Positions 20,336-32,421 of a DNA stretch of 64,000 bases are shown in pieces (position 1 is the stretch's first letter; every line of letters starts with the position of its first letter). A model generated the notes under the pieces. The model did not search any database and was not told where the DNA came from. It saw only the letters and a list, made by a program, of their open reading frames with translations. This DNA is from Prostheceraeus crozeri. Its lineage: Eukaryota; Platyhelminthes; Polycladida; Euryleptidae. The stretch covers positions 124,001 to 188,000 of the forward strand of contig CAJQUW010001664.1 of NCBI GenBank assembly GCA_907163375.1. The letters are read 5' to 3'. A program made the translations under genes and the position numbers.

Positions 20336-22830
20336 CTAGTCGTAATTAGCCTCTATCAACCCGAAACTTTGCGAAAATAACAAAACACATGGGAATATAT
20401 ACATTTTTATTGAATGACTAATGAATAAGCCAGATGAGCCGAAGTCCTGTTTATTCCTAGGCTGTTTTACATCATCATCCATTAGCAAATATATGCGAGT
20501 TGGATTGAATTTCCGCTTTGAGCCTTGCAGCTGAGTATAGAGCGTTGTCATGAATGGACTGAACTGATTGTATTCCATACTCCCACTCTCTGCTGCTAAT
20601 GAAAAGTCGGCTGTTGCGTCATAGATGTGTTTGGGATAGTGGAGATCCACCTCCAATACATAACCCTCTTCAGCATCATCCGCCAGCGTCATGATGTTCT
20701 CTGCTCGTTGGAGCCATTCCAAATCTTCTTCGCTCTCTACCCATTTAAAGTTTGAGTGAGGGAGATGCTGACAAAGTTCACTGCCGTAAAGGTTATTTTC
20801 GTCTACATAGGCCAGCAGTATATCCAACTGGGCTGTTGCCAGATGCTTTTGTGTATACGTCAACCCACCGCGGATCCCCCTCTCAAAGAATGTATACATC
20901 TCAGCCTCTTCAATCAGGTGGATGGTCTCACGCGTCATTTTGAATGCGGATGTATATGAGAGGCATGGAAGACTAATGAACTGGCTTGGTTCCAGACCGT
21001 CCTCCTTCTGGGCCACTCCACGGAAGGCTTCGAATACATCAGGAAATAAATTCACATCCAACTCAAAGTAGCGCCGCATATAGTCTCCAAATGTTCTGCA
21101 TCCAAACTTGTCCCATGCCGTTTGTGCATGTTCATAGTCGTTCATAGAACAGTCCGCTCCTGTCAAATCACATTTGAAGGCTTCTATTGGTGGGAGAGAG
21201 GTCTCTTGAAGACGAGCCAATGAGTCAAAGTATGAGTACGGAAACACGCCCTTCCGTCTCAGCAGTTCTTCATTAGCGTTGGGGAAATGCTGTAGCAAAG
21301 TTTGAGTGATGGTCAGGCTCGCTAGATTATTTGCCAGCTTTGCTAGAGAGGAGGCTAAGAATTGGTAGCTATCAATGAAGGAAATGTTGAAATATATGTT
21401 TCTGCCTTTCCTATTCACACCCACGAATATCGTTGCTCGGAGACTCATGAACTTCTCCTTTGTTTGGGCAATACAGTCCAAGTTCCAGTTGGTCATCTTG
21501 CTCATGCCGCGCTTTAGAATCATGTGTGCGTGATAGCTTTTGAAATTGTGAAATACCACCGGGAGCATGTATCTTCGCTGATGAAGACTAAAGTTATACG
21601 CCCCGCATAACGCTTGGCGGTAGGCGCCTATCAGGTGGCAGTGGTCACGCATTTTTACAACTCCATCAGCACCCACGAATGATGCTTCACATTTTGCACA
21701 TTCCTGGCTCCGTCTGAACAATATTTCATCCTGCGGGCGCATACGAATATTTTGCCTCGTCCACTTTGCCATGTTGTTATACTGTTCATGGACCAATTCA
21801 TCCAATCTTTTGAGAAGTGAATAATGCAATTCTCTCCCTACCACATTTCCGTTGTCACGCTAGCATTCCTGTTGGCAAAGTGAGGATGCTAAATTTGGCG
21901 GCAGGCAATGGCAGCCGGATGGTGGATTTTTAGAGTGGGGTCTATGTAGCACTCTATATCCTCATAGATAACGCGTACCGGGCGAAGTTCAACACCCGAG
22001 GAACTGTAATTAAATTCCTTTACCATTGGCATTTATCCCCACCTAGGCTTTCCCTTTTAAGCACCATTCCACGTGAGTGTCATAGTTATCCTTCACTCGA
22101 ATTGAGCGACAACATCTTTCACGCATGTGGTAGTGCTGAGATTGGTTATAAAGGGCTCTCAAATTTGTAATTGCACAATAATGCCAGTCTTCATTCATAT
22201 CAATGAGTAGAATGTTAGCTACTTGTGGAAAGTCTGTTTGGCGAGAACAATGAATAGGACCTTGCAAGCCGCGCTCATATAGGTGGACGTTGCTTTTAAT
22301 GTTATTCCGGCACTCAAATTGTGGTATATCACGGACATGCACCGATGATATGTCTTCCAACCCTAAGAAATCCAACTCTGACTACCATCTGTCATACTTT
22401 CCAAGTCTCTCGCGGTTTCGGTGAACTTCATTATGGTGTAAAGCAGCCAGCACTGCATATTTGAAACAAGTGCCATCAGACTGAACATTGATCAAGCAAA
22501 ACTTCTTCATTAGAGTTTCTGGCAGCTTAATACGCCCTTTAATTAAGCACGGTTAATATAACTTTGATGGTAAGCGAAATAACCTCCTCAAATTCCACTG
22601 CGCTACCTCGGTCATTGAACGTCTCGAATTTTCTTAATAGTGTTTGGGTGTGTTCATCATACCATATATCAAACGCATTTGTATAGATGGCCGGTGGAGA
22701 TCAAAAGTCAATCGCACAAAACCTATCTTCATCCCGCACAGTCTCCTCTTCAATCAGATTTATGCGCCGAAACTTGCATACCAAACGCAGTGTGGCGCGT
22801 GCATTATTCCGTGTATTTAATGCCGTGAAT
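20336..22830 (-). pseudogene. Family-B DNA polymerase remnant, copy 1 (Polinton-like fossil)
   Basis: Remnant of a protein-primed type family-B DNA polymerase as found in Polintons and adintoviruses. Parts seen: an N-terminal region with DFLGLEDISSVHVRDIPQFE (22375-22043); a zinc/HNH-like module with CAKCEASF and DHCH; exonuclease motifs HNFKSYHAHMIL, FIDSYQFLASSL and YFELDVNLFPDVFE; the LPCLSYTSAFKMT segment; and the first polymerase motif region YVDENNLYG. It is broken, with several breaks. Identification by motif is firm; the exact lineage is inference. Confidence 0.8.
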
Positions 22831-23291
22831 TAAATAAGTAATAAAATTAATAATTAATTAACCCTTTGACTACCAGAAGGTATTGGCTACACGGATTAAA
22901 TCGACTTCATAGCTAGTGAACGTTTAGGATTGTTAATGAACTTAGGTTGCCACGTTACGCTTTAAAATTTTTCATAAGGCTTTTTTCTAGCTTGGGTCAC
23001 AGGTGACCCTCTGGGAGTTAAGTAGGAATTTAATAGTATAGCAAACAACTTGATTACGAACTGTATTATACATGTTTAATGACATAGGATTTCACATTTA
23101 AACTCTCAATTATGGCTTGAAATAGTGAAAACAATCTTACCATTGTTGTTTGCATGTTATTTCATCAATATTGATAAATAAACATGTAACGTCTTCTAAC
23201 AAGTTACATGTAAATCATATACTTCGTGTACACAAAACGTTTCCGATCACGGGCTATCGATCATAAACAACATTCCATCACTTATGGAATT

Positions 23292-25822
23292 TTAAATGTT
23301 CGAATGAAACTCTCGAAAGCAGTTTCTCTCCTTTACCAAACAAAGCGATATATTACAAGTTCAGCACAAAACCGAAGTTTTATGGTCAAGTTTCAATTTC
23401 TTACAATTCACACAGCGATGACGAGAGTCTTGAAAAATTGGCATATGACAAATATTTCCCGTTAGACGCAAAGTAGCAGTTTCAACATGACGCACTCCAG
23501 GAAATTTTCGTTTGCGAGAAGAGAAGTGCCTTGTCAATCCATCAGCTACACACCTTTTGAATTGTAAAAGACTGAGTTTATTTGGGAATCTTTCATTGTA
23601 AATGATGAAGGCATTTACACAAGCTACATCCATGAGATCAAAAAATATCCGCAAATAAAATCTGAATCTGCTCTTTCTGTCAACTTCATAATAAGACTTT
23701 CGCTGGTCCAATAAGTCAACGCCTCCCATTGCTTTATTATATTCTGCAATTACGTTGGGACATCGAATCGAAATCTTCTCTGCTGCACCTTTTTGTCGTC
23801 GAAATACACTGCTGGTATGTCCCTCATTTTCTTCAATATTTGTAGCGACCATCAAAACTGCCCTGAAATTAATTATCATGTAATGAAAATGTTATACCTT
23901 CCTTTATACAAAACCGAACTTACCTATTCCCCATCCATTTGCAAACAGTGATGCCATCAGCATACAGAAATTGAGACTCTCCTCTCTTCATTTCCTTGTC
24001 ATTCTGCAATAAAAATTTGAAAAATGTTTCAAAGTCATCATCAAAACGACAAATACTAGCATACCGGTACATACCTTTAGCATCTTGGGCATGTGCTTTC
24101 TTGAGCTTCTAACGGTTCCAATGAAATATAGTCCAATTTCCAACAACCTCTTAACCAAAACAGGGGACGAAAAAAAATTGTCAGCAAAAATTGCTGCGTG
24201 AGAATTTTTTAGCTCTTTTGTCATTTGTAGAACAATGGACTCGCCAAGACCGAATCGACTTGCTGTAGTTTGCTTTCCGACATAGATGTCAAGTTCGTAT
24301 AAGTAACCAGTGATTGCACAGCATCTGAACCATAATTTGAACCCCCATTTGATCGGTTTGGACTTTATGTATTGCTTCATTCCACTTCTTCCTTTATATT
24401 TTATCATGTGTTCATCAATGGATTGCTTGCAGCTATTTTCTCTTGCGGCTTGAAAGTATTTGTTGAAATGTTGCAACAAAGCTCTTACTTTTGTGGCCTT
24501 GTCACTTTTATCTAATGAATTATTATTCGAAAAATGTAGATTTTGAAAAATTGTTTGAAATCTTTGTCTTGTCATAACTTTCTGTATTCGTTGGTTTCCC
24601 AATGCTTCATCAACCGACCAATATGCTTCAATATTTGGAAGCACATTTACGGACATGATGAAATTCGTTCCTATAAATGCCGCGATTTCGTCTCTGTCGG
24701 TATCGAATTCTCGTCCATTCTGGAATTCGTATCGTATTGTTTCCGTGACAATAAGATCCAGTAATTCGTTGAACCCTATTGACTCTTTGAATACATCCAG
24801 TGGTACGGCATCATCCTCGATATTTAATTTTGTTTGACCATTGGGATAACTGTATAGGTCTTTCCCGTTTTTTCCAATCAAATGTGGTATTATTGCTTTC
24901 TTCCTGCTCATGAATTTCATGAAGCACTGCTTCCATGCCGTTTTCCATATTCTCATTTTCTTCTAGACTATCTAGAGACGGTTTATGTGCATTAGGTGCA
25001 GCAATGAATTCCGTATCGCTATCGTTCATTAGATTATCTATGTCTGCCTCGTCATCACTGTCTACATTATCCAAAAGAGCGTAGATTTCATCACTTGACA
25101 AATTCTGAACGTCATAATACTTCTTTCTTCTGTTGGGTATCTGAAAATAATGATAACAAGGTTTAATTCACGCTAGCCATGGTATAGCAATAACGGACGA
25201 CATGAACAGTGTATTACACTACTGTAGAACACGAGCAAACGATTAGTCATTCATTACAACTACTTAAAAATTGCAGCGCAGCCTTTATGGTTCACTAGCC
25301 GTGTGGTAGCGGTCTGGTAATAAGAATCAGCTTGGCCTAAGTTCAAATCTAGGGTATGACATGCATTTTGTCTTCATCCTCTCACATTATTTGTCTGCCT
25401 TCACAATAATTTCCTTTAATTTTATAGAATAAACCATGTACTAAACACATGCTATCATCAGCACTATCCAAAAATGATAAATTTCAAGAGATGTCATTTT
25501 TTACTAACAGGCAAAGCACTATAAAAAGTGTGCACAATCGCAAATGATTATCGAAAAAATGTATGTTTGATTAAATTAAACCTTTTAATAGCATATATCT
25601 ATTCTAACTCTTATAAGAAAATGGCTAGTGCAACATACAATGTTTTATCGTAGTATCATCTAAAATCCCACTTATCCCCCACAGGTCACTGGTGACCCAA
25701 TTTGAAAAATCGTTTGATATTTCGACAGATACTCATACACTGAGTTTATATGAATATATGATATTTATGAGAGTCTGTAGCTATATTTTAGTGGTGTAAC
25801 GAGAACATTATGAACTTACCAT
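23292..25822 (-). pseudogene. piggyBac-1 transposase, four exons, nearly intact
   Basis: DDD transposase that cuts and pastes at TTAA. Exons on the minus strand: start codon exon ending 25820, 25140-24075, 24003-23924, and 23862 to about 23292; all introns are GT-AG (donors GTAAGT, GTATGT, GTAAGT). The first intron follows the ATG directly. Seen: acidic N terminus (SSDEIYALLDNVDSDDEAD); first Asp in QSIDEHMIKYKGRSG; second in FADNFFSSPVLVKRL; third in AMGGVDLLDQRKSYY; and a C-terminal cysteine-rich domain beginning with CHMPIF and CVNCKK. Damage: one frameshift in the A-run near 24860-24870 and a TGA at 23361-23363 inside the cysteine domain, after which the expected cysteines continue in frame. 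Recently dead. Confidence 0.85.
25290..25450 (+). repeat. tRNA-like SINE head inside piggyBac-1 intron 1
   Basis: TGTGGTAGCGGTCTGG near 25312 resembles an internal A box, and AGTTCAAATCTAGG near 25342 fits a B box, at a spacing typical of tRNA genes. Downstream is an AT-rich stretch of about 70 bases with no clear 3' tail. Probably a tRNA-derived SINE fragment; a decayed tRNA gene is the alternative. It lies in the first intron of the transposase, antisense to it. Confidence 0.4.
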
Positions 25823-26063
25823 GCTTGTGAGAGACGAATAGCGATCACCTGAAAATCTGATCAAAAACGAAAACTTTCAAAAGTGAATGCGACTAAAACA
25901 AAAACATTTATATTTCAAACTTATCTCGAAATAAATTTTCCAGAAGCGACTTAACACAGTAGAAACCAAATGCAAATGCAAAATTTATGATAGAGGACCG
26001 TCGGAGAAAATAGAAACTTTAGGTCACCAGTGACCTGTGGGAGTCAAAGGGTTAATTAAGTCA

Positions 26064-26360
26064 CTATTCAGTGACTCTATTAGCGAGCGGGAGGCATTCA
26101 ACCATTGTATTCAACCACTCTCGTGGGAAACCACCCATTGCACTCGTTAGTAATCCAAATCTGTTACCATCCTCTTGATAAATTATCTGCGGCTCCTCAT
26201 GCTCGTCAGTATCATGCTGAATAAAATCATCCTTGCTGCTGAATAGCGCACGGCATACACTACAACTGAAGTCATTGTTGATTTCCTCAATCACTTCAAT
26301 ATCCAACCAGTCATTCTCACTTGCATTATCCACTACTTCATCTTCTGACAACTCAAGCAC
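26064..26360 (-). pseudogene. C2H2 zinc-finger frame, copy 1 (Polinton-like fossil)
   Basis: Acidic start (ELSEDEVVDNASENDWLD), then one C2H2 finger CSVCRALFSSKDDFIQH. It overlaps the end of the Ser/Pro-rich frame upstream. It lies between the end region and the polymerase pieces in both tandem copies. Part of a broken virus-like element; role unknown. Confidence 0.55.
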
Positions 26361-26920
26361 ATCATATGATATACGCTTTCTTTTTCGGGCGGTTCCATCT
26401 GTTCCTCATCAGTCGCGGCGGACAAGTCAATCCACTCTTCCATACGGCTTGGCCCGGCGCCGGAATCCTCGTGAAAGCCTAGCTGTGAGAAAACATTACC
26501 ATCACCGGCGTCTGAGATTGTAATAGGAGAAGGAGGGAATGTGCTGTTGTATATTCCTGCCTCTCTGAGCACGTCAGCTCTCGGCGTTGGTGGGTTTTCA
26601 TCCCAGTCACTGCCGCTATTCCATGAAGACACTGAAATATTATCCTTTTGTACACCGTTGTTAATGCTCACTCGCGGTTCCTCCAACTCGGAGGCCCTGT
26701 CCTGCAGCTCACTTGGTGGTCGCTGGATTATTAAGTGAGCACGAGATAGTTGAGTCAAATGCGCATTCTTATTCAACAGTGCCCGTATGCGCTGAATAAG
26801 ACGCGGACTGTCATAATCTGGTGGAGGTAACAACATTCCATCCTGTAATTGTAGCTGCCGATCTACGTCCACATCGCGCGGCCTCCATGACGGTAGTAGT
26901 GATCGAATGCGTTCTGGCAA
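26333..26920 (-). pseudogene. Ser/Pro-rich frame near the element end, copy 1 (fossil)
   Basis: About 195 codons beginning MPERIRSLLPSW, rich in Ser, Pro, Asp and Glu and probably disordered (PPTPRADVLREAG, DLSAATDEEQ). No domain recognised. Three copies exist in the window (4734-5308, 26333-26920, 32394-32981), all just inside the element end. Part of the Polinton-like fossil. Confidence 0.5.
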
Positions 26921-29565
26921 TTATGTGTGGGATGGGTTTTCATACGCCCATAGCACAACTTCACGTAGTGTTTCCGAATGTAGAGATGTTAATGGCTGGC
27001 AAGCAGCTGGATCTCGGCAAAAAGTGATCCGGCATTCGGACTCGTCACAACGAACCCACAGCGGCATAATGTAATCGCCAATTTGGAATCAAGATGACAC
27101 CGCCGTTTATTATTCCCGCCTGTCTGACGCATCACCGTCTACAAACAATTGTAATTTGTACACAATGACACGTTCATATTTACCTTGGAAAGTTATAGTA
27201 GAGAAGGAATTAACTGCGATCTGCGTCTCCCTAAATACTCGCCAAGTGAAATGTTATTAGATAAACCAATCGCCAATGAGAAAATAGCTATAATTTTAAT
27301 TTTCTATATTTAAAAGGAAATAATTATTATTGTAAGCGGCATTTGGCGTCCCCGAAAAAGAAAGTAATTCATCTGGTAGCTAAGAAAGATACTGCATTTT
27401 ACACGCGCAAGAAAGATACTTCGAATGGACTCGCTGCCTAACACGCCAGTAGAAATACTACTCTGAGAATATTTTTGAAAGCGATCGGAATTGTAGAATT
27501 ATGCAAACATCAGCAACAGCATAGAAACAAAGTACAGTTACCAATTATTATTTAATCTCCAATGTTGAGACAAGTAAAATATATAGGTTATTTAGTTAAG
27601 CTTTGAAACTTCCATATGATACATTTAATATCAACAAACCTTTTAGACTTCCACTTTTTTAACAAAACTTAATGTAAACGACTCCTTTTATATTTCGTCT
27701 TTTGAAAGAATTATAAAAAACATGCACAATAGGTTTGGAATATATCTACAAGGGAGAAATTGACTCAATCAGTTGGCGTATATTCACATTCAAAATTTGA
27801 TTAGAATTTGTCTTGGACAGTTAATTGGAAAAGTAAGTCGTCCCAACAGCCATTTAAAATAGAATATAATGCTTACTAATTTGAATGGTGACCGTATAGC
27901 TCAAACAATATGTAGGCAGCGTGATTTAGTATGTTTCTATAAACGGCTGAATATTTTATCTTTCTATGTGCCTCCGGGTGAACTAACATACATTCACTGA
28001 GAAACGATTATCGTAGAGTGTAAAAATTCAGAGCGTCGAACATCAGAAATATGACCCGACATACACAGCGTTCTATGAAATTCAACACCAAGATATCTTA
28101 AGAGAATGACAGTTATTAAATCAATACAAGACACCAACACCCTTGATTCCCCGACCTCGGCGGCTGAAGGGAGGGCCGCGTAGTTTAGCCAAGTGTCGCA
28201 GGGCATATTTGCTACGGAATGCCTCGGTCTGGTCCAAAAATAACCTAGGAAATGTGACATGCACGGTAACCGCTCATGATTCTTATTGTATGAAACATCC
28301 TTGGTTTGTCCCGGCCTGATTTGGTTCGAAAATACCCCATGTCATTTTCCTCAAGTCAGTAATTGAACAAAAATTTTGGAAATATAATACGGGTTCTATT
28401 ATTATTAGTATCTTCGACATGGCTCCGTTAGTTCTGATACATTGAAAAGCAGACACAACGCTCAGTTGATCTCTCATTCATAGAAGCACACTAATTAAGC
28501 ATTTAAAAATTATTTCTCTATATTGCATCAATATATATAGTAGTAAGGGACCACGTATAGGACCCCGAAGGGAGCGCGCAGAGGGGCCCAAAATTAGGCG
28601 TTGTAGATTCACTCATAGGAGTGCTTCTTCAGTATCCCGTATGAAAATGAAAATTTCTATAACCTTATTTTCAAACTTAGAACCGCTTTTCAGAACACTG
28701 ACACCCCGAAAATTTTTCTAAGTTCTTTTTTCCGTGTGGAAGATGAAAATTTCTATAACCTTATTTTCACACTCAGAAACATTTTCAGAACACCGACCCC
28801 CCCCAAATTTTTCTAATATTATTTTTCCATACACAAATGAAATTTTGAAAACCTTATTTTCGAACCTGGAAACATTGAATTTTTCTCGCTCTATCTCTGT
28901 CAGTACCCAATACAGCACTGGCAGACGTGAGTAAAGTGGAACCGCAGGCATAGGAGACCCTTCAACTTCCATTTGGCGACCTGCAAGAGTGGCTCGCCCA
29001 GTCAGACGAATGGGCAGTCACTATTCCACAATTCGGACTATACTGAACCGAGTCAATTTATTAGGCTGACAATATTCCCTTCAATGTTAATCGTCAACGG
29101 AGCCATGTGAACGCGCAGAGAATGAGCTCAATCTAGAAGCGCCTCCCCTTATATAGCCGTGCGCGCGTGCGTCATTTAAAAAAAACAAGATGACTTGTTT
29201 ATCATACTTCATGACTTGTTTGATTATTATACTTCATGACTTGTTTGATTATCATAGTTCATGATTTGTTTAATTATCATACAGCTTGTTTACCATTCTT
29301 GTAAGATATTGACATGCTTCTTCTATGCTAGTGCACATGACCGGCTGTAGCACTATCTCTGTTGGTGGTTGATTGGATATAGTTATAACATCCTCATCTG
29401 TGGAGGTATGGACGCAGTTTTTGATAGATAATATTCGTCACCGCCACTTCCCAGTCACCCGTCATTCGGTACGGCAGTTTCAGCGGCGTTATGTAAGAAG
29501 AGGCGGAATTCTTTGGGTAGGTATCTACCGCTGCATTACTGGGCAGCACATGATAGAAACTCATG

Positions 29566-32070
29566 CTAGTCGTAATTAGCCTCTATCAACCCGAAACTTT
29601 GCGAAAATAACAAAACACATGGGAATATATACATTTTTATTGAATGACTAATGAATAAGCCAGATGAGCCGAAGTCCTGTTTATTCCTAGGCTGTTTTAC
29701 ATCATCATCCATTAGCAAATATATGCGAGTTGGATTGAATTTCCGCTTTGAGCCTTGCAGCTGAGTATAGAGCGTTGTCATGAATGGACTGAACTGATTG
29801 TATTCCATACTCCCACTCTCTGCTGCTAATGAAAAGTCGGCTGTTGCGTCATAGATGTGTTTGGGATAGTGGAGATCCACCTCCAATACATAACCCTCTT
29901 CAGCATCATCCGCCAGCGTCATGATGTTCTCTGCTCGTTGGAGCCATTCCAAATCTTCTTCGCTCTCTACCCATTTAAAGTTTGAGTGAGGGAGATGCTG
30001 ACAAAGTTCACTGCCGTAAAGGTTATTTTCGTCTACATAGGCCAGCAGTATATCCAACTGGGCTGTTGCCAGATGCTTTTGTGTATACGTCAACCCACCG
30101 CGGATCCCCCTCTCAAAGAATGTATACATCTCAGCCTCTTCAATCAGGTGGATGGTCTCACGCGTCATTTTGAATGCGGATGTATATGAGAGGCATGGAA
30201 GACTAATGAACTGGCTTGGTTCCAGACCGTCCTCCTTCTGGGCCACTCCACGGAAGGCTTCGAATACATCAGGAAATAAATTCACATCCAACTCAAAGTA
30301 GCGCCGCATATAGTCTCCAAATGTTCTGCATCCAAACTTGTCCCATGCCGTTTGTGCATGTTCATAGTCGTTCATAGAACAGTCCGCTCCTGTCAAATCA
30401 CATTTGAAGGCTTCTATTGGTGGGAGAGAGGTCTCTTGAAGACGAGCCAATGAGTCAAAGTATGAGTACGGAAACACGCCCTTCCGTCTCAGCAGTTCTT
30501 CATTAGCGTTGGGGAAATGCTGTAGCAAAGTTTGAGTGATGGTCAGGCTCGCTAGATTATTTGCCAGCTTTGCTAGAGAGGAGGCTAAGAATTGGTAGCT
30601 ATCAATGAAGGAAATGTTGAAATATATGTTTCTGCCTTTCCTATTCACACCCACGAATATCGTTGCTCGGAGACTCATGAACTTCTCCTTTGTTTGGGCA
30701 ATACAGTCCAAGTTCCAGTTGGTCATCTTGCTCATGCCGCGCTTTAGAATCATGTGTGCGTGATAGCTTTTGAAATTGTGAAATACCACCGGGAGCATGT
30801 ATCTTCGCTGACGAAGACTAAAGTTACACGCCCCGCATAACACTTGGCGGTTGGCGCCTGTTAGGTGGCAGTGGTCACGCATTTTCACAACTCCATCAGC
30901 ACCCACGAATGATGCTTCACATTTTGCACATTCCTGGCTCCGTCTGAACAATATTTCATCCTGCGGGTGCATACGAATATTTTGCCTCGTCCACTTTGTC
31001 ATGTTGTTATACTGTTCATGGACCAATTCATCCAATCTTTTGAGAAGTGAATAATGCAATTCTCTCCCTACCACATTTCCGTTGTCACGCTAGCATTCCT
31101 GTTGGCAAAGTGAGGATGCCAAATTTGGCGGCAGGCAATGGCAGCCGGATGGTGGATTTTTAGAGTGGGGTCTATGTAGCACTCTATATCCTCATAGATA
31201 ACGCGTACCGGGCGAAGTTCAACACCCGAGGAACTGTAATTAAATTCCCTTACCATTGGCATTTATCCCCACCTAGGCTTTCCCTTTTAAGCACCATTCC
31301 ACGTGAGTGTCATAGTTATCCTTCACTCGAATTGAGCGACAACATCTTTCACACATGTGGTAGTGCTGAGATTGGTTATAAAGGGCTCTCAAATTTGTAA
31401 TTGCACAATAATGCCAGTCTTCATTCATATCAATGAGTAGAATGTTAGCTACTTGTGGAAAGTCTGTTTGGCGAGAACAATGAATAGGACCTTGCAAGCC
31501 GCGCTCATATAGGTGGACGTTGCTTTTAATGTTATTCCGGCGCTCAAATTGTGGTATATCACGGACATGCACCGATGATATGTCTTCCAACCCTAAGAAA
31601 TCCAACTCTGACTACCATCTGTCATACTTTCCAAGTCTCTCGCGGTTTCGGTGAACTTCATTATGGTGTAAAGCAGCCAGCACTGAATATTTGAAACAAG
31701 TGCCATCAGACTGAACATTGATCAAGCAAAACTTCTTCTGTGGAGTTTCTGACAGCTTAATACGCCCTTTCATTTAGCACGGTTAATATAACTTTGATGG
31801 TAAGCGAAATAACCTCCTCAAATTCCACTGCGCTACCTCGGTCATTGAACGTCTCGAATTTTCTTATTAGTGTTTGGATGTGTTCATCATACCATATATC
31901 AAACGCATTTGTAGTGGTGGCCGGTAGAGATCAAAAGTCAATCGCACAAAACCTAGTCATCCCGACACTAGGCGAGACAAAAGTCATCCCGCACAGTCTC
32001 CTCTTCAATCAGATTTATGCGCCGAAACTTGCATACCAAACGCAGTCTGGCGCGTGCATTATTCCGTGTA
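29566..32070 (-). pseudogene. Family-B DNA polymerase remnant, copy 2 (fossil)
   Basis: Same parts and order as copy 1 at 20336-22830. Most of the stretch 29566-30800 appears identical to copy 1, while 30810-31010 differs at many positions. In this copy the zinc module has its expected cysteine pairs. Broken, with several breaks. Confidence 0.8.
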
Positions 32071-32124
32071 TTTAATGCCGTGAATTGAATAAGTAATAAA
32101 ATTAATAATTAATTAATTAAGTCA

Positions 32125-32421
32125 CTATTCAGTGACTCTATCAGCGAGCGGGAGGCATTCAACCATTGTATTCAACCAATCTCGTGGGAAAACACCCATT
32201 GCACTCGTTAGTAATCCAAATCTGTTACCATCCTCTTGATAAATTATCTGCGGCTCCGCATGCTCGTCAGTATCATGCTGAATAAAATCATCCTTGCTGC
32301 TGAATAGCGCACGGCATACACTACAACTGAAGTCATTGTTGATTTCCTCAATCACTTCAATATCCAACCAGTCATTCTCACTTGCATTATCCACTACTTC
32401 ATCTTCTGACATCTCAAGCAC
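32125..32421 (-). pseudogene. C2H2 zinc-finger frame, copy 2 (fossil)
   Basis: Counterpart of 26064-26360 with a few substitutions; the C2H2 spacing is kept. Part of the broken Polinton-like element. Confidence 0.5.

Larger units (their letters stand above)
22862..26051 (-). mobile_element. piggyBac-1, inserted at TTAA in tandem copy 1
   Basis: Ends read CCCTTTGACTACCA at 22862 and, on the other strand, CCCTTTGACTCCCA from 26051, each flanked by TTAA (22858-22861 and 26052-26055). The empty site is preserved in tandem copy 2 near 32100-32120, where the same flanks join through a single TTAA. Length is 3190 bases. A palindrome of the form GGTCAC-N-GGTGACC occurs three times, near 22998, 25685 and 26024. 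The transposase gene is on the minus strand with three introns. Confidence 0.95.
18060..27292 (-). mobile_element. Polinton-like relic, tandem copy 1 (fossil, with piggyBac insert)
   Basis: First of two tandem copies of a Polinton/adintovirus-like segment; the second is 27293-33355. Parts, right to left: end region, a Ser/Pro-rich frame (26920-26333), a C2H2 zinc-finger frame (26360-26064), the piggyBac-1 insert (22862-26051), family-B DNA polymerase pieces (about 22830-20336), a tandem TTCATGACTTGTTTGAT repeat near 19965-20052, a coding remnant near 19655, and an inverted copy of the 17-kb repeat. No capsid or integrase part was recognised. It is broken, with several breaks. The near-identity of the two copies makes the duplication recent. 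Confidence 0.75.

Noticed and set aside
20143-20959. Plus-strand frames opposite the polymerase remnant (also 29373-30189)
   Set aside because: Antisense shadows of the polymerase coding sequence.
23361-23363. In-frame TGA before further cysteines in piggyBac-1, as possible selenocysteine
   Set aside because: A neighbouring frameshift shows that the gene is decaying and no SECIS-like element was seen; an ordinary stop is simpler.
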